Part shown: piece after piece, positions 1-8,079 of the stretch
How positions within the stretch are numbered: the stretch's first letter is position 1
Layout: each line of letters starts with the position of its first letter
NCBI GenBank assembly: GCA_009991955.1
Contig: JAACWS010000023.1
Coordinates: 1 to 64,000 of the forward strand
Length of the DNA: 64,000 nucleotides
DNA from: Spirochaetales bacterium
GTDB lineage: Bacteria > Spirochaetota > Spirochaetia > DSM-27196 > Salinispiraceae
Direction: 5' to 3'
Notes under the pieces: generated by a model
Seen by the model: only the letters and a program-made list of their open reading frames with translations
Database searches by the model: none
What the model was told of the DNA's origin: nothing
Made by a program: the position numbers and the translations under genes

Positions 1-20
1 AGTCATAGGTCGCTTCCTTT

Positions 21-128
21 CACCCCAAGCAGACTAGTATTTCTCCTAAATGTCTAGTCCCTGACCCCTTCTACTTCATATGCGTTTGCCCTGGGGTGAG
101 GTCTTGGATTCTCTACCAAAAAGAGGTA
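21..128 (+). promoter_or_regulatory. possible structured leader before pyruvate kinase
   Basis: Nothing coding is convincing in the first 138 bases. Two inverted repeats are visible: GACTAG (32-37) with CTAGTC (54-59), and CACCCCA (21-27) with TGGGGTG (92-98). A third, GAGGTA (123-128) with TACCTC (145-150), would pair the only Shine-Dalgarno-like stretch (GAGGT, 123-127) with codons 3-4 of the kinase gene. The promoter probably lies left of the window. This could be a folded leader or chance; no known riboswitch consensus is recognised. Confidence 0.2.
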
Positions 129-138
129 GACTTCGGGA

Positions 139-1911
139 ATGGAATACCTCAGAAAAACCAAAATTGTAGCAACCCTCGGACCAGCTGCCGACTCTATTGA
201 TACTATGAAAGCCCTTCTCGTCGCAGGGGTAAATGTTGCTCGCTTCAACTTTAGTCATGGAACCCATGAAGAACAATTAGGCCGTATTTCGAGAATGCGC
301 CAAGCCAGCAGAGAAACTGGTATTCCCGTAGCTCTCCTTTTAGATACAAAAGGTCCAGAAATACGAACTGGAAACGCACCAGAACCCTATACCCTCGAGT
401 TAGGCAAGAACGTTACTCTTACCACCAGCGATGAACCTTGTACAAAGGATCGGATTAGTGTTTCTTACAAAGAACTCCCTTTAGACATAAAGCCAGGAAA
501 TCACATTTTAATCGCCGACGGAATAGTAGATCTGGAAGTAGTATCGACGGACGAAAAATCTATTATCCAAACTATCGTTCGAAACGGTGGCACTTTAGGG
601 AGCAAGAAAAATGTAAACGTTCCCGGGGTGAAGACCCGTCTGCCAGCGATAACCGAAAAAGACAAGGCGGATATACTTTTCGCCATAGAACACGATATGG
701 ATTATATTGCCGCCAGTTTTGTCCGAAAAGCTACGGATATACTCGAGATTCAGTCTATTTTATCATCTTATAATTCTCCCATTCGAGTGATAGCAAAGAT
801 CGAGGACCAAGAAGGTCTCGAGAACCTCCAGGATATTATTCGGGTAAGTTATGGCATCATGGTCGCCCGCGGAGACCTTGGGGTCCAGTTAAAGGGTGAA
901 GAAATTCCCCTGGTCCAAAAAAGAATTATTGAAAGATGTAACAATCAGAATAAACCGGTAATTACGGCAACTCAGATGCTCGATTCTATGATTCAAAATC
1001 CCCAGCCTACCCGGGCAGAAACGAACGACGTTGCCAACGCGGTTTTTGATGGTACCGATGCAGTCATGCTTAGTGGAGAAACAGCGAATGGAAAATACCC
1101 CATCCGAGCGGTTGAAACTATGGCTGCTATCGTTCGCACGATCGAACAAAGTCCCGAGTACCGAGAAAGGAATCTACGAATACTTCAGGCTCATACACCG
1201 GGCAGTCATGAAATTGGAATGGCGGTAGCCCGGGCCGCCCACCTTCTGGCCGAAAGCATCCAAGCAGTAGCGATGGTTACCCCGACCCTCAGGGGCAATA
1301 CCCCTCGGCTCATATCGAAATTTCGACCAAACTATAAGATCATCGCCGCAACTGTAAGTGAAATTGTTCAAAGACAGTTACTACTTCACTGGGGGGTCTA
1401 CCCGGTTTTAACCGAATTTGTAAGGGATTCCGAAATGATGGTCCAAAACGCTCTTCGAATTGCCCTCAAGGATAATCTGATCCAAATGCTCGACAAGGTT
1501 GTTACGGCAGCTGGCATTCCACTCAATAGTCCTATAATGATGAACACCATTAAGGTTCACTTCATAGGAAACATTTTGAATCGAGGACAAACTGGATTCG
1601 GAGGAATCGTTTCGGGAAAGGTCGTTAAGGTGAAGAATTCTCAAGAAGCCCTCAAGGCTATGGAACTTAATCCTTCGGGGATTTTAATAACTCCTAAGCT
1701 CAGCGAGGGATTTCGCGCGATCATCGCTCAAATAGGCGGTATTATCATCGAGGGACGTTCGGAAATTCCACCAGAAACTTTGAGAGACATGAATCCTGGG
1801 TTAGTCGTTATTGCCGACGTGCCAGACGCCTTTCGGCAGTTTGAGGCCGGCCAATTTGTGAGTCTTAACGGAGAAGAGAAAATCATTTACGAAGGCTTAA
1901 TAGAGGCCTGA
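139..1911 (+). CDS. pyk: pyruvate kinase with C-terminal PEP-utiliser-like domain
   Basis: Cytosolic glycolytic enzyme converting phosphoenolpyruvate and ADP to pyruvate and ATP. The N-terminus RKTKIVATLGPA, the metal/substrate segments DTKGPEIRTG and IAKIEDQEGLEN, and the signature TATQMLDSM / DAVMLSGETANGKYP mark the barrel and B domain (about residues 1-345), followed by the allosteric C domain (about 355-470). At 590 aa it is longer than the 470-480 aa of most family members. The extra 110 residues resemble the phosphohistidine-swivel domain appended to Bacillus-type pyruvate kinases, but the usual TSH motif after the GG turn is replaced (GGIIIEGRSE), so no phosphorylatable histidine is visible there. 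The ATG is preceded by GAGGT at 123-127. It is monocistronic or reads into the downstream activator gene. Confidence 0.95.
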   Translation: MEYLRKTKIVATLGPAADSIDTMKALLVAGVNVARFNFSHGTHEEQLGRISRMRQASRETGIPVALLLDTKGPEIRTGNAPEPYTLELGKNVTLTTSDEPCTKDRISVSYKELPLDIKPGNHILIADGIVDLEVVSTDEKSIIQTIVRNGGTLGSKKNVNVPGVKTRLPAITEKDKADILFAIEHDMDYIAASFVRKATDILEIQSILSSYNSPIRVIAKIEDQEGLENLQDIIRVSYGIMVARGDLGVQLKGEEIPLVQKRIIERCNNQNKPVITATQMLDSMIQNPQPTRAETNDVANAVFDGTDAVMLSGETANGKYPIRAVETMAAIVRTIEQSPEYRERNLRILQAHTPGSHEIGMAVARAAHLLAESIQAVAMVTPTLRGNTPRLISKFRPNYKIIAATVSEIVQRQLLLHWGVYPVLTEFVRDSEMMVQNALRIALKDNLIQMLDKVVTAAGIPLNSPIMMNTIKVHFIGNILNRGQTGFGGIVSGKVVKVKNSQEALKAMELNPSGILITPKLSEGFRAIIAQIGGIIIEGRSEIPPETLRDMNPGLVVIADVPDAFRQFEAGQFVSLNGEEKIIYEGLIEA

Positions 1912-1940
1912 GATCTTTTGCGTACCCTCTTGCGACTATA

Positions 1941-1956
1941 ACTACATTTATGTAGT
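1941..1956 (+). promoter_or_regulatory. inverted repeat ACTAC-N6-GTAGT, candidate activator site
   Basis: Perfect 6-bp arms ACTACA and TGTAGT around TTTA, 22 bases before the probable start of the sigma-54 activator gene. The same 16-bp architecture recurs at 3624-3639 upstream of amtB, so it is probably the binding site of the activator encoded immediately downstream and suggests autoregulation. Confidence 0.5.
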
Positions 1957-1977
1957 ATGACTGGGAGCGGAGGGTAT

Positions 1978-3534
1978 ATGGCCGACGACTTGGTGGACGA
2001 GAAATTTCAGAGGAAAATTGATGAACTTTCCTTACTCTTCAGTATCAGTCAAATACTTGACCAGAGTATGGACATTAAACAGATTGTAAATCCAGTTCTG
2101 AAGGAAGTTGGCGACCGATTCGAAATGGATCGTGGTACTATTACGCTCCTCGATCGAAAGTCAGGGGAAATTGTCATCGAGGCCGCCTACGGCCTTAGCG
2201 AATCCGAAATGCTCAAGGGTATTTATCGGCTCGGTGAGGGTATAACCGGAAAGGTCGTTGCCACGGGTATACCGCAAATTATCCCTCGGATTAGCGATAA
2301 TCCCGAGTTCTTGAATCGTACCGGAGCCCGAAGAGGTTCAAAAGAAAAAGATTTTAGTTTTATATGCGTACCAATTAAAATCGGAAACGAGGTTATCGGA
2401 GCTTTTTCGGTTGATAGTCCTCCTGCGGACGAAAAAATCTTGCGGGACAGACTACGACTCTTGTCGGTTATCGCTTCGATGATTGCCCAGGCAGTCAAAA
2501 TTCGCCACGCAGTTCTTGAAGAAAAACGTTTTCTTCAAGAAGAGAATAATCGCCTCCAAGACGAACTTCGGGAGCGCTTTCGTCCTTCAAACATTATAGG
2601 CAACTCGAAGGCGATGCAAAACGTCTTCGATATGATCGCTTACGTTTCGAAAAGCGATGCCACCGTTCTTGTCCGTGGCGAGAGTGGGACGGGAAAAGAA
2701 CTTGTCGCCCACGCCATTCATTACAATAGTAACCGGGCAGCGAAGCCTTTTATTAAAGTTAACTGCGCTGCCCTCCCCGAAACGGTAATAGAGAGCGAGC
2801 TTTTTGGCCACGAAAAGGGCGCCTTTACTTCTGCTATAGCCATGCGAAAGGGCCGTTTTGAACTCGCTAATGGTGGAACGATTTTTCTGGACGAAATAGG
2901 TGATTTGAGTGCTTCTACCCAGGTTAAACTCTTGCGAGTGCTCCAGGAGAAGGAATTCGAGCGGGTCGGCGGAAACGACACGATCCGCACGAATGTACGT
3001 ATTATTGCTGCCACAAATAGAAATCTCGAAGAACTTATGGAAACCAACACTTTTCGGGAAGATCTCTACTATCGTCTGAACGTCTTTCCAATACATATTC
3101 CTCCTTTGCGAGACAGAAAAAGTGATATTCTTCTCTTGGCTGATCACTTCATCGAAAAGTACGCAGAACAAAACGTAAAAAATGTTCGACGGATTTCTAC
3201 TCCAGCTATCGAACTGCTGACCCACTACCATTGGCCCGGTAATGTCCGAGAGCTGGAGAATTGCGTTGAAAGGGCAGTTTTGCTAACCATAGATGAAGTC
3301 ATTCACAGTCATCACCTTCCCCCGAGTCTACAATCGGCCGAAAGTACCGGAACTCGGCTTCAAAAGAGCTTAGAAACTGCTCTAGAAGACCTGGAAGCTG
3401 AACTTCTCCAAGATGCTTTAAAGTCTGCAAAGGGAAACATGGCTAAGGCCGCTAGAATGCTGGGCCTTACTGAGCGAAAGATGGGACTGAGAGTCAAGAA
3501 ATACGACATTGATTCGAGAATTTTTAGGGGTTAG
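1978..3534 (+). CDS. NifA-type sigma-54-dependent transcriptional activator (GAF-AAA+-Fis)
   Basis: Bacterial enhancer-binding protein that would hydrolyse ATP to remodel sigma-54 RNA polymerase. Order of domains: GAF sensor (about residues 10-190), AAA+ core with Walker A GESGTGKE (about 234-241) and Walker [12 protein letters not shown], and a Fis-type helix-turn-helix at the C-terminus ([17 protein letters not shown]). The sigma-54 contact loop, normally GAFTGA, reads GAFTSA (281-286). An upstream in-frame ATG exists at 1957, but ATG 1978 has the strong Shine-Dalgarno GGAGCGGAGG just before it and the protein then has 518 aa. It lies directly upstream of amtB-glnK, which has a -24/-12 promoter and a copy of the same inverted repeat found before this gene, so nitrogen control is the likely job. 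The ligand of the GAF domain is unknown. Confidence 0.9.
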   Translation: MADDLVDEKFQRKIDELSLLFSISQILDQSMDIKQIVNPVLKEVGDRFEMDRGTITLLDRKSGEIVIEAAYGLSESEMLKGIYRLGEGITGKVVATGIPQIIPRISDNPEFLNRTGARRGSKEKDFSFICVPIKIGNEVIGAFSVDSPPADEKILRDRLRLLSVIASMIAQAVKIRHAVLEEKRFLQEENNRLQDELRERFRPSNIIGNSKAMQNVFDMIAYVSKSDATVLVRGESGTGKELVAHAIHYNSNRAAKPFIKVNCAALPETVIESELFGHEKGAFTSAIAMRKGRFELANGGTIFLDEIGDLSASTQVKLLRVLQEKEFERVGGNDTIRTNVRIIAATNRNLEELMETNTFREDLYYRLNVFPIHIPPLRDRKSDILLLADHFIEKYAEQNVKNVRRISTPAIELLTHYHWPGNVRELENCVERAVLLTIDEVIHSHHLPPSLQSAESTGTRLQKSLETALEDLEAELLQDALKSAKGNMAKAARMLGLTERKMGLRVKKYDIDSRIFRG

Positions 3535-3566
3535 TCTCCCACGGACAATTTCTCGTTCTTATGGTG

Positions 3567-3594
3567 AAGGCGTCCTTTGGAGGGCGCCTTTTTA
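3567..3594 (+). terminator. intrinsic terminator after the activator gene
   Basis: GC-rich hairpin (AAGGCG pairing with CGCCTT across a short loop) followed by a run of T, 32 bases after the stop codon. Confidence 0.7.
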
Positions 3595-3660
3595 CTACGT
3601 TTTTGTATTTTTTATACCGTTTTACTACTTTTCCGTAGTCTTTAACTACTTCTTTTACTT
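3594..3660 (+). promoter_or_regulatory. candidate upstream activator sites for the amtB promoter
   Basis: A perfect ACTAC-N6-GTAGT at 3624-3639, a one-mismatch copy ACTAC-N6-GTATT at 3594-3609, and a half-site ACTAC at 3645-3649, in AT-rich DNA 106-172 bases upstream of the -24/-12 promoter. The perfect copy matches the palindrome before the activator gene (1941-1956). The starts are 30 and 21 bp apart, near whole helical turns. Confidence 0.5.
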
Positions 3661-3765
3661 ATTTGTTATTGTTTGTCATGAGAAGTTCTTTGCTTTTAGA
3701 TTGTTAATCCCCTTCTTTATAATGACTTAGAACTATAGGCATGAATTTCTTATATTTATTTCGGC

Positions 3766-3782
3766 TTGGCACGACTATAGCA
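3766..3782 (+). promoter_or_regulatory. sigma-54 (-24/-12) promoter of amtB-glnK
   Basis: TTGGCACGACTATAGCA matches the sigma-54 consensus YTGGCACGRNNNTTGCW at all but one fixed position (TAGC for TTGC), with the essential GG and GC dinucleotides at the correct spacing. It sits 36 bases before the amtB start codon. Confidence 0.8.
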
Positions 3783-3817
3783 TATAGAAAGCAACAACAT
3801 TTCTTTAGGAGGAACGT

Positions 3818-5188
3818 ATGAAGGGAAAGCGACTTGCATCCGCAGTACTTGTGGGCATCGCGCTTCTGATCGGCGGCGGAACCGCATATGGACAGGAATA
3901 CCTGCCCGCCGAAGTAATTGCTGCTGCTTTTGACATGATCTGGCTGACATTATCAGCAGCCCTGGTCTTCTTTATGCAAGCCGGCTTTGCAATGGTAGAG
4001 ATTGGACTCACCCGGGCGAAGAACGCAGGAAACATCATCATGAAAAACCTGATGGACTTCGCTGTCGGTGCTATCGCCTATTGGGCAGTTGGTTGGGCGT
4101 TCATGTACGGGAGTAGCATTGGTGGCCTTATTGGGGCTGACGCATTCTTCCTGTCCTACGACGCCGCCGCCTTCGAGTCTTACGGAGTGGATTCGATGTC
4201 TCCTGTATATAGGGACTGGATATTCCAAGTTGTATTCGCAGCGACTGCAGCTACTATTGTATCCGGGGCGATGGCAGAAAGAACAAAGTTCACTGCTTAT
4301 CTGGTCTATTCAGTGGTTATTTCGGCCCTCATTTACCCAATTGCCGGTCACTGGCACTGGGGCGGTGGTTGGTTAGCGGAAATGGGCTTTCACGATTTCG
4401 CTGGTTCCACCTTGGTTCACAGCGTAGGTGGATGGGCTGCCTTAGCGGGAGCAGTCGTAATTGGTGCTCGAGCAGGAAAGTACACCAAAGTAGGCGATAA
4501 AATTCTCTCGAAAGCGATACCGGGACATAACATGCCCTTAGCCGCCCTAGGTGTGTTCATTCTTTGGTTCGGGTGGTTTGGATTCAATGCTGGATCTACT
4601 CTTGCGGGTATGGATGGTGCCATTGGGCACATTGCGACTACGACTACTCTTGCGGCGTCAGCCGGTGCAGTGGCAGCGATGATTACCAGTTGGATCTGGT
4701 TTGGGAAACCGGACGTATCCATGAGCTTAAATGGTGCCCTTGCGGGGTTGGTCGGTATTACGGCAGGAACATGGGTCGTTGGACCTCTTGCTTCGGTAAT
4801 AATCGGGCTCATCGCCGGTGTGCTTGTCGTCTTGAGCGTGGAATTCTTCGACAAAATCCTCCATATTGACGATCCGGTCGGTGCAATTTCGGTACACGCA
4901 ATAAACGGTGTCTGGGGAACTTTGGCGGTTGGGCTTTTCGCCGACGGTATCAATGATGAGTCGGTTGTCGGCCTATTTTACGGTGGAGGACTAGGTCAGT
5001 TAGGCGTACAGGCTTTGGGGGTACTGGCGTACTTTGTCTGGACCTTTGGCCTTGGTTTGGTCCTATTCTTCATTATCAAAAAGACAATCGGTCTACGGGT
5101 AAGCGAGAAAGAAGAGCGAGAAGGTTTGGATATATCTGAACACTCCAGCGATTCTTATCATGGCTTCCAGATCTTCAGTAACCTGTAA
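3818..5188 (+). CDS. amtB: ammonium transporter (Amt/MEP/Rh family)
   Basis: Inner-membrane trimeric channel importing ammonium/ammonia. The 456 residues start with a cleavable-type signal peptide (charged MKGKR, hydrophobic core, cleavage near AYGQ), followed by about eleven membrane segments. Family landmarks are [17 protein letters not shown] near the N-terminus and the twin pore histidines in HSVGGWAAL (His201) and [10 protein letters not shown] (His360). The Shine-Dalgarno AGGAGG is well placed before the ATG. The gene is followed after 14 bases by a PII gene, the standard amtB-glnK arrangement in which PII plugs the channel. Expression should depend on sigma-54 and the NifA-type activator encoded upstream. 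Confidence 0.96.
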   Translation: MKGKRLASAVLVGIALLIGGGTAYGQEYLPAEVIAAAFDMIWLTLSAALVFFMQAGFAMVEIGLTRAKNAGNIIMKNLMDFAVGAIAYWAVGWAFMYGSSIGGLIGADAFFLSYDAAAFESYGVDSMSPVYRDWIFQVVFAATAATIVSGAMAERTKFTAYLVYSVVISALIYPIAGHWHWGGGWLAEMGFHDFAGSTLVHSVGGWAALAGAVVIGARAGKYTKVGDKILSKAIPGHNMPLAALGVFILWFGWFGFNAGSTLAGMDGAIGHIATTTTLAASAGAVAAMITSWIWFGKPDVSMSLNGALAGLVGITAGTWVVGPLASVIIGLIAGVLVVLSVEFFDKILHIDDPVGAISVHAINGVWGTLAVGLFADGINDESVVGLFYGGGLGQLGVQALGVLAYFVWTFGLGLVLFFIIKKTIGLRVSEKEEREGLDISEHSSDSYHGFQIFSNL

Positions 5189-5202
5189 GGAGGAGGCATA
5201 GT

Positions 5203-5544
5203 ATGAAACTTATAATTGCGTATATTCAGCCCCACAAGCTCCACAGCGTAAAGGATGAATTGTTCAAGTCCCAGATTTATAAAATGAGTGTCACGAACGC
5301 CCTTGGGTGTGGCCAGCAAAAAGGGTATACCGAGGCCTATCGAGGAATCGCCTTTGAAGTAAACCTACTTAAGAAGGTCAGAATCGAAATTGGCGTGAAC
5401 GAAGACTTCGTTCAAGGCACTGTGGATGCGATCATTCGCGGCGCCCGGTCGGGGGAAATCGGAGACGGGAAAATCTTCGTACTCCCTATTGAAAATTCCA
5501 TTCGGATACGAAGTGGTGAGACAGGGAAAGATGCAATAGGCTAG
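5203..5544 (+). CDS. glnK: PII nitrogen regulatory protein, with Phe at the uridylylation position
   Basis: 113-aa PII signal protein that senses ATP/ADP and 2-oxoglutarate and gates AmtB. The T-loop reads [12 protein letters not shown] with Tyr46 present, the B-loop GEIGDGKIF is present, and the C-terminal nucleotide-binding arginines are in IRIRSGE. The residue aligned with the uridylylated Tyr51 of enteric PII is Phe51, and position 49 is Ile, so neither uridylylation at 51 nor cyanobacterial-type phosphorylation at 49 is possible. Control would then be by effector binding only. Its Shine-Dalgarno is AAGGAGGAGG, 14 bases after amtB in the same operon, and a strong terminator follows. Confidence 0.95.
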   Translation: MKLIIAYIQPHKLHSVKDELFKSQIYKMSVTNALGCGQQKGYTEAYRGIAFEVNLLKKVRIEIGVNEDFVQGTVDAIIRGARSGEIGDGKIFVLPIENSIRIRSGETGKDAIG

Positions 5545-5560
5545 AACCTATTGATTGACG

Positions 5561-5593
5561 AAAAAGGCCCGGATAACACCGGGCTTTTTTTAT
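5561..5593. terminator. bidirectional intrinsic terminator
   Basis: GCCCGG (5567-5572) pairs with CCGGGC (5579-5584). It is flanked by A5 on the left and T7 on the right, so it can end both the amtB-glnK transcript and the convergent kinase gene, whose stop codon overlaps it. Confidence 0.85.
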
Positions 5594-6960
5594 TTGTTCC
5601 CAAGAGCACTATGAACCTTTTCATATTCCGAAAATCTCTCTTGGTACCTTTCGACTGACATTCGGTCGGGCTCAAAACGGTGTTCTATTCTTACGAGGTC
5701 GCCACTGGCTTCTTCGCGATTTCTATACTCACCCAGGCCCAGGAAGCCTTCTATCCCACACCCGAGGAGTTCTGCGTCTTTTATATAGGGAACATCGATT
5801 GGCCGATCGATCATGTTGGATTTCATTTGATTCCATAGCCAGTTTTTTGCCTGCCCTCCGCAGGCACGGAGCGTTGTGACGGGACACCCCGAACTTTCAA
5901 GGGTTCCTACCACCCGTCGTATAGTAAACCCTATAGACTCAAGTACTGCCCTTCCCATTTCAGGGGCGCCGTGTTCGGGTCTTAAATTTGCAAATACCGC
6001 GGATGTAAACTCGTACTGCTCGCCCAAATGGGCGGAAGGAAAGAAAAAAGGTAGGTTCGCCCATTCATGGACCGCTTCAATTCTTTCAATCATAGGAGCG
6101 TAATCGATGTCGTGTTGTCCAGAAAATCGCCGAAACCATTCGAACATCCTTCCAGTACTCGAGAGTATACCTGCCACATTATAGAGGCCCTCTATGGCGT
6201 GGGGCAGAGTGCGAAGACTTGGGTTACGGATAGGCATATCCGAGCAGTAGTTAATTCCCTCTGAGGTCCCTGCCCGGTCACAAGCCATTCCAGGGGAAAT
6301 GGTACCCGAACCTGTGAGGCTCATCATAAAATCGGTTCCTCCAGCAAAAACCGGGATACCCAACTTTAGACCAAATTTCTGAGCACCCCGCGCACTTACT
6401 CTTCCAAGCAGGTTAGAGGGTTCCACAAAGGGTGGAAAAAGATCTGGGCTTAACTGGTATGTCGACAATTGATCATCGTCCCAGAGAAAGGGTAAAAATT
6501 CATTTGTTGGACTTATTGTTGCCTTTACTCCCGTAAGTAAAAACGAAAGGTATTCGGGGCACGAAAGAAAACTCCGGGTTTTCGCAAAAGCCTCGGGATT
6601 GGTTTCCCGAAACCAACGGACCTTCGGCAAGAAAAAACTCCGTTTTCCCTCTATAGGCCGACTTCGTCCGTCAATCCATAGAAGAACTGGTGAGGTAGGT
6701 ACGTCCTTTGCATCTAAAGGAACCATGGTAGGTCCATTTCCACTAAGGACTATGCCGTCGATCGAACCTTTGGGTAGTCGAGAAAAGGCCATCTGGAGGG
6801 CTATCTCCCACCGAGAGGCTTCCCAGTACTCAAGATCTTCCTCTTTAGAAAGCATAGGAATTCTTACCTGCCATAAAAGAGTCCCATTTCGATCGATTAT
6901 TCCGGCCTTTAACGATGAGGTACCCACATCGGCGACAAATATTCTCGGTCCGTTTATCAT
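5590..6960 (-). CDS. FGGY-family carbohydrate kinase
   Basis: Sugar kinase of the xylulokinase/glycerol kinase superfamily (ATP-dependent phosphorylation of a sugar or polyol). The 456 residues begin with the phosphate-1 loop DVGTSSLKAGIID; the mid-protein AGGTDF segment and the C-terminal CGGQAKNWLWNQ and AELLGCGIEG motifs are typical of the ATP-binding half. The start codon has GGAG upstream on the minus strand. It is divergent from the nucleoside-type ABC operon, with 45 bases between the start codons. That placement would suit a kinase for a pentose or nucleoside-derived sugar, but the substrate cannot be read from the sequence. Confidence 0.85.
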   Translation of the reverse strand: MINGPRIFVADVGTSSLKAGIIDRNGTLLWQVRIPMLSKEEDLEYWEASRWEIALQMAFSRLPKGSIDGIVLSGNGPTMVPLDAKDVPTSPVLLWIDGRSRPIEGKRSFFLPKVRWFRETNPEAFAKTRSFLSCPEYLSFLLTGVKATISPTNEFLPFLWDDDQLSTYQLSPDLFPPFVEPSNLLGRVSARGAQKFGLKLGIPVFAGGTDFMMSLTGSGTISPGMACDRAGTSEGINYCSDMPIRNPSLRTLPHAIEGLYNVAGILSSTGRMFEWFRRFSGQHDIDYAPMIERIEAVHEWANLPFFFPSAHLGEQYEFTSAVFANLRPEHGAPEMGRAVLESIGFTIRRVVGTLESSGCPVTTLRACGGQAKNWLWNQMKSNMIDRPIDVPYIKDAELLGCGIEGFLGLGEYRNREEASGDLVRIEHRFEPDRMSVERYQERFSEYEKVHSALGNK

Positions 6961-7005
6961 ACTCCGACTATAGCAGAAAGGTTCTTATTTTTGTATTATC
7001 TGCCC

Positions 7006-8073
7006 ATGAAGTCGACATCAATGTATTCTTACCTGGTGATTCTCGGGATATTCCTTAGTACTATTGGGGTTTTCGCCGGGGGCTCGAGTCAAGTCGTTCC
7101 GGAAAACAAACCTTTTGCCATTGGTATTTTTGTACCGGGGGTTGTTGAAGGAAGCCCTACCTACGAAATGATGGTCGGTGGCGTTCGCAAAGCCGTCGAA
7201 GAAGCAACTGCTTCGGGCCGTCCGGTAGACTACCAAATCTTTGAAGCAGGATTCAATCAAGCCGAATGGCCATCGAGTATGACAAGCCTTGCGGCCTCTG
7301 GAGCCTATGACCTCATTGTGACCTCTAATCCAAGTATGCCAGAAATTGTACAAGCGGTTGTGGGCCAATTCCCGAACCAACACTTTTTGGTTCTAGATGG
7401 ATATCTCGCAGATAACCCTAGGGTTAAAACTATCTACTTCAATCAGTACGAACAGGCGTTTTTGGCCGGTTATCTCGGTGGGCTCATTACGAATCCGACT
7501 TCGGGACTTTCGGGGGCAAACTCCTCAAAACGCTTGGGTTTATTGGCAGGTCAAGAGTACCCGGTAATGAACGATCAAATCCGGCCGGGCTTCTCAGCCG
7601 GTGCCAGTGCGGTAGATGCTGATATAGAGGTTGATTTTCGAGTCCTTGGCAATTGGTATGACGGCGGAAAGGCTGCAGACCTTGTGCGATCGATGATCGG
7701 ATCTGGGGCAGATGTGGTACTTACTATAGCCGGGGGCGGTAATCAGGGTGCCATTTCGGCGGCCGCCGAAGCAGGCACCTACGTCATTTGGTACGATGCT
7801 TCGGGGTATACCTATGGTCCAGGGACGGTTATCGGTAGCACTTTGGTGCTTCAAGAACAGTTTGCGTACCGTGCCACCCTTCAAGGTATCCAAGGTACCC
7901 TGGACTACGGGGTCCCAGAAATCCTTGGAATTTCTGACGGGGCGGTCGGATTTGACTTCGAAAGCCCAGAGTATCGGACCTTTCTTCCCCCGGGTGTGCG
8001 TGATTCCTTTGAGCTCTTTTTTGAAGAATTATCAACAGGACAAAAAAAGTTCGAAAGCCCGAATTTATTCTGA
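7006..8073 (+). CDS. BMP-family ABC transporter substrate-binding protein
   Basis: Extracytoplasmic binding protein of the basic membrane protein (PnrA-like) family, which usually binds purine nucleosides. The mature region starts KPFAIGIFVPG, and the family segments QAFLAGYLGG and DVVLTIAGGGNQGAISAA are present. An N-terminal signal peptide ends near GVFAGGSS; no lipobox cysteine follows, unlike most family members, so it may be a soluble periplasmic protein. A TTG at 6991 could extend it by five residues, but ATG 7006 is preferred. No Shine-Dalgarno is visible; TATTAT at 6994-6999 sits at -10 distance, so the message may be leaderless. It is first in a four-gene transporter operon. Confidence 0.88.
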   Translation: MKSTSMYSYLVILGIFLSTIGVFAGGSSQVVPENKPFAIGIFVPGVVEGSPTYEMMVGGVRKAVEEATASGRPVDYQIFEAGFNQAEWPSSMTSLAASGAYDLIVTSNPSMPEIVQAVVGQFPNQHFLVLDGYLADNPRVKTIYFNQYEQAFLAGYLGGLITNPTSGLSGANSSKRLGLLAGQEYPVMNDQIRPGFSAGASAVDADIEVDFRVLGNWYDGGKAADLVRSMIGSGADVVLTIAGGGNQGAISAAAEAGTYVIWYDASGYTYGPGTVIGSTLVLQEQFAYRATLQGIQGTLDYGVPEILGISDGAVGFDFESPEYRTFLPPGVRDSFELFFEELSTGQKKFESPNLF

Positions 8074-8079
8074 TTTTTT

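Noticed and set aside
2587-3231. 214-codon minus-strand ORF opposite the sigma-54 activator
   Set aside because: Antisense shadow of a strongly conserved AAA+ gene; no Shine-Dalgarno and no recognisable protein.
4417-4953. 178-codon minus-strand ORF opposite amtB
   Set aside because: Low-complexity proline/alanine composition produced by the membrane-protein codons on the other strand.
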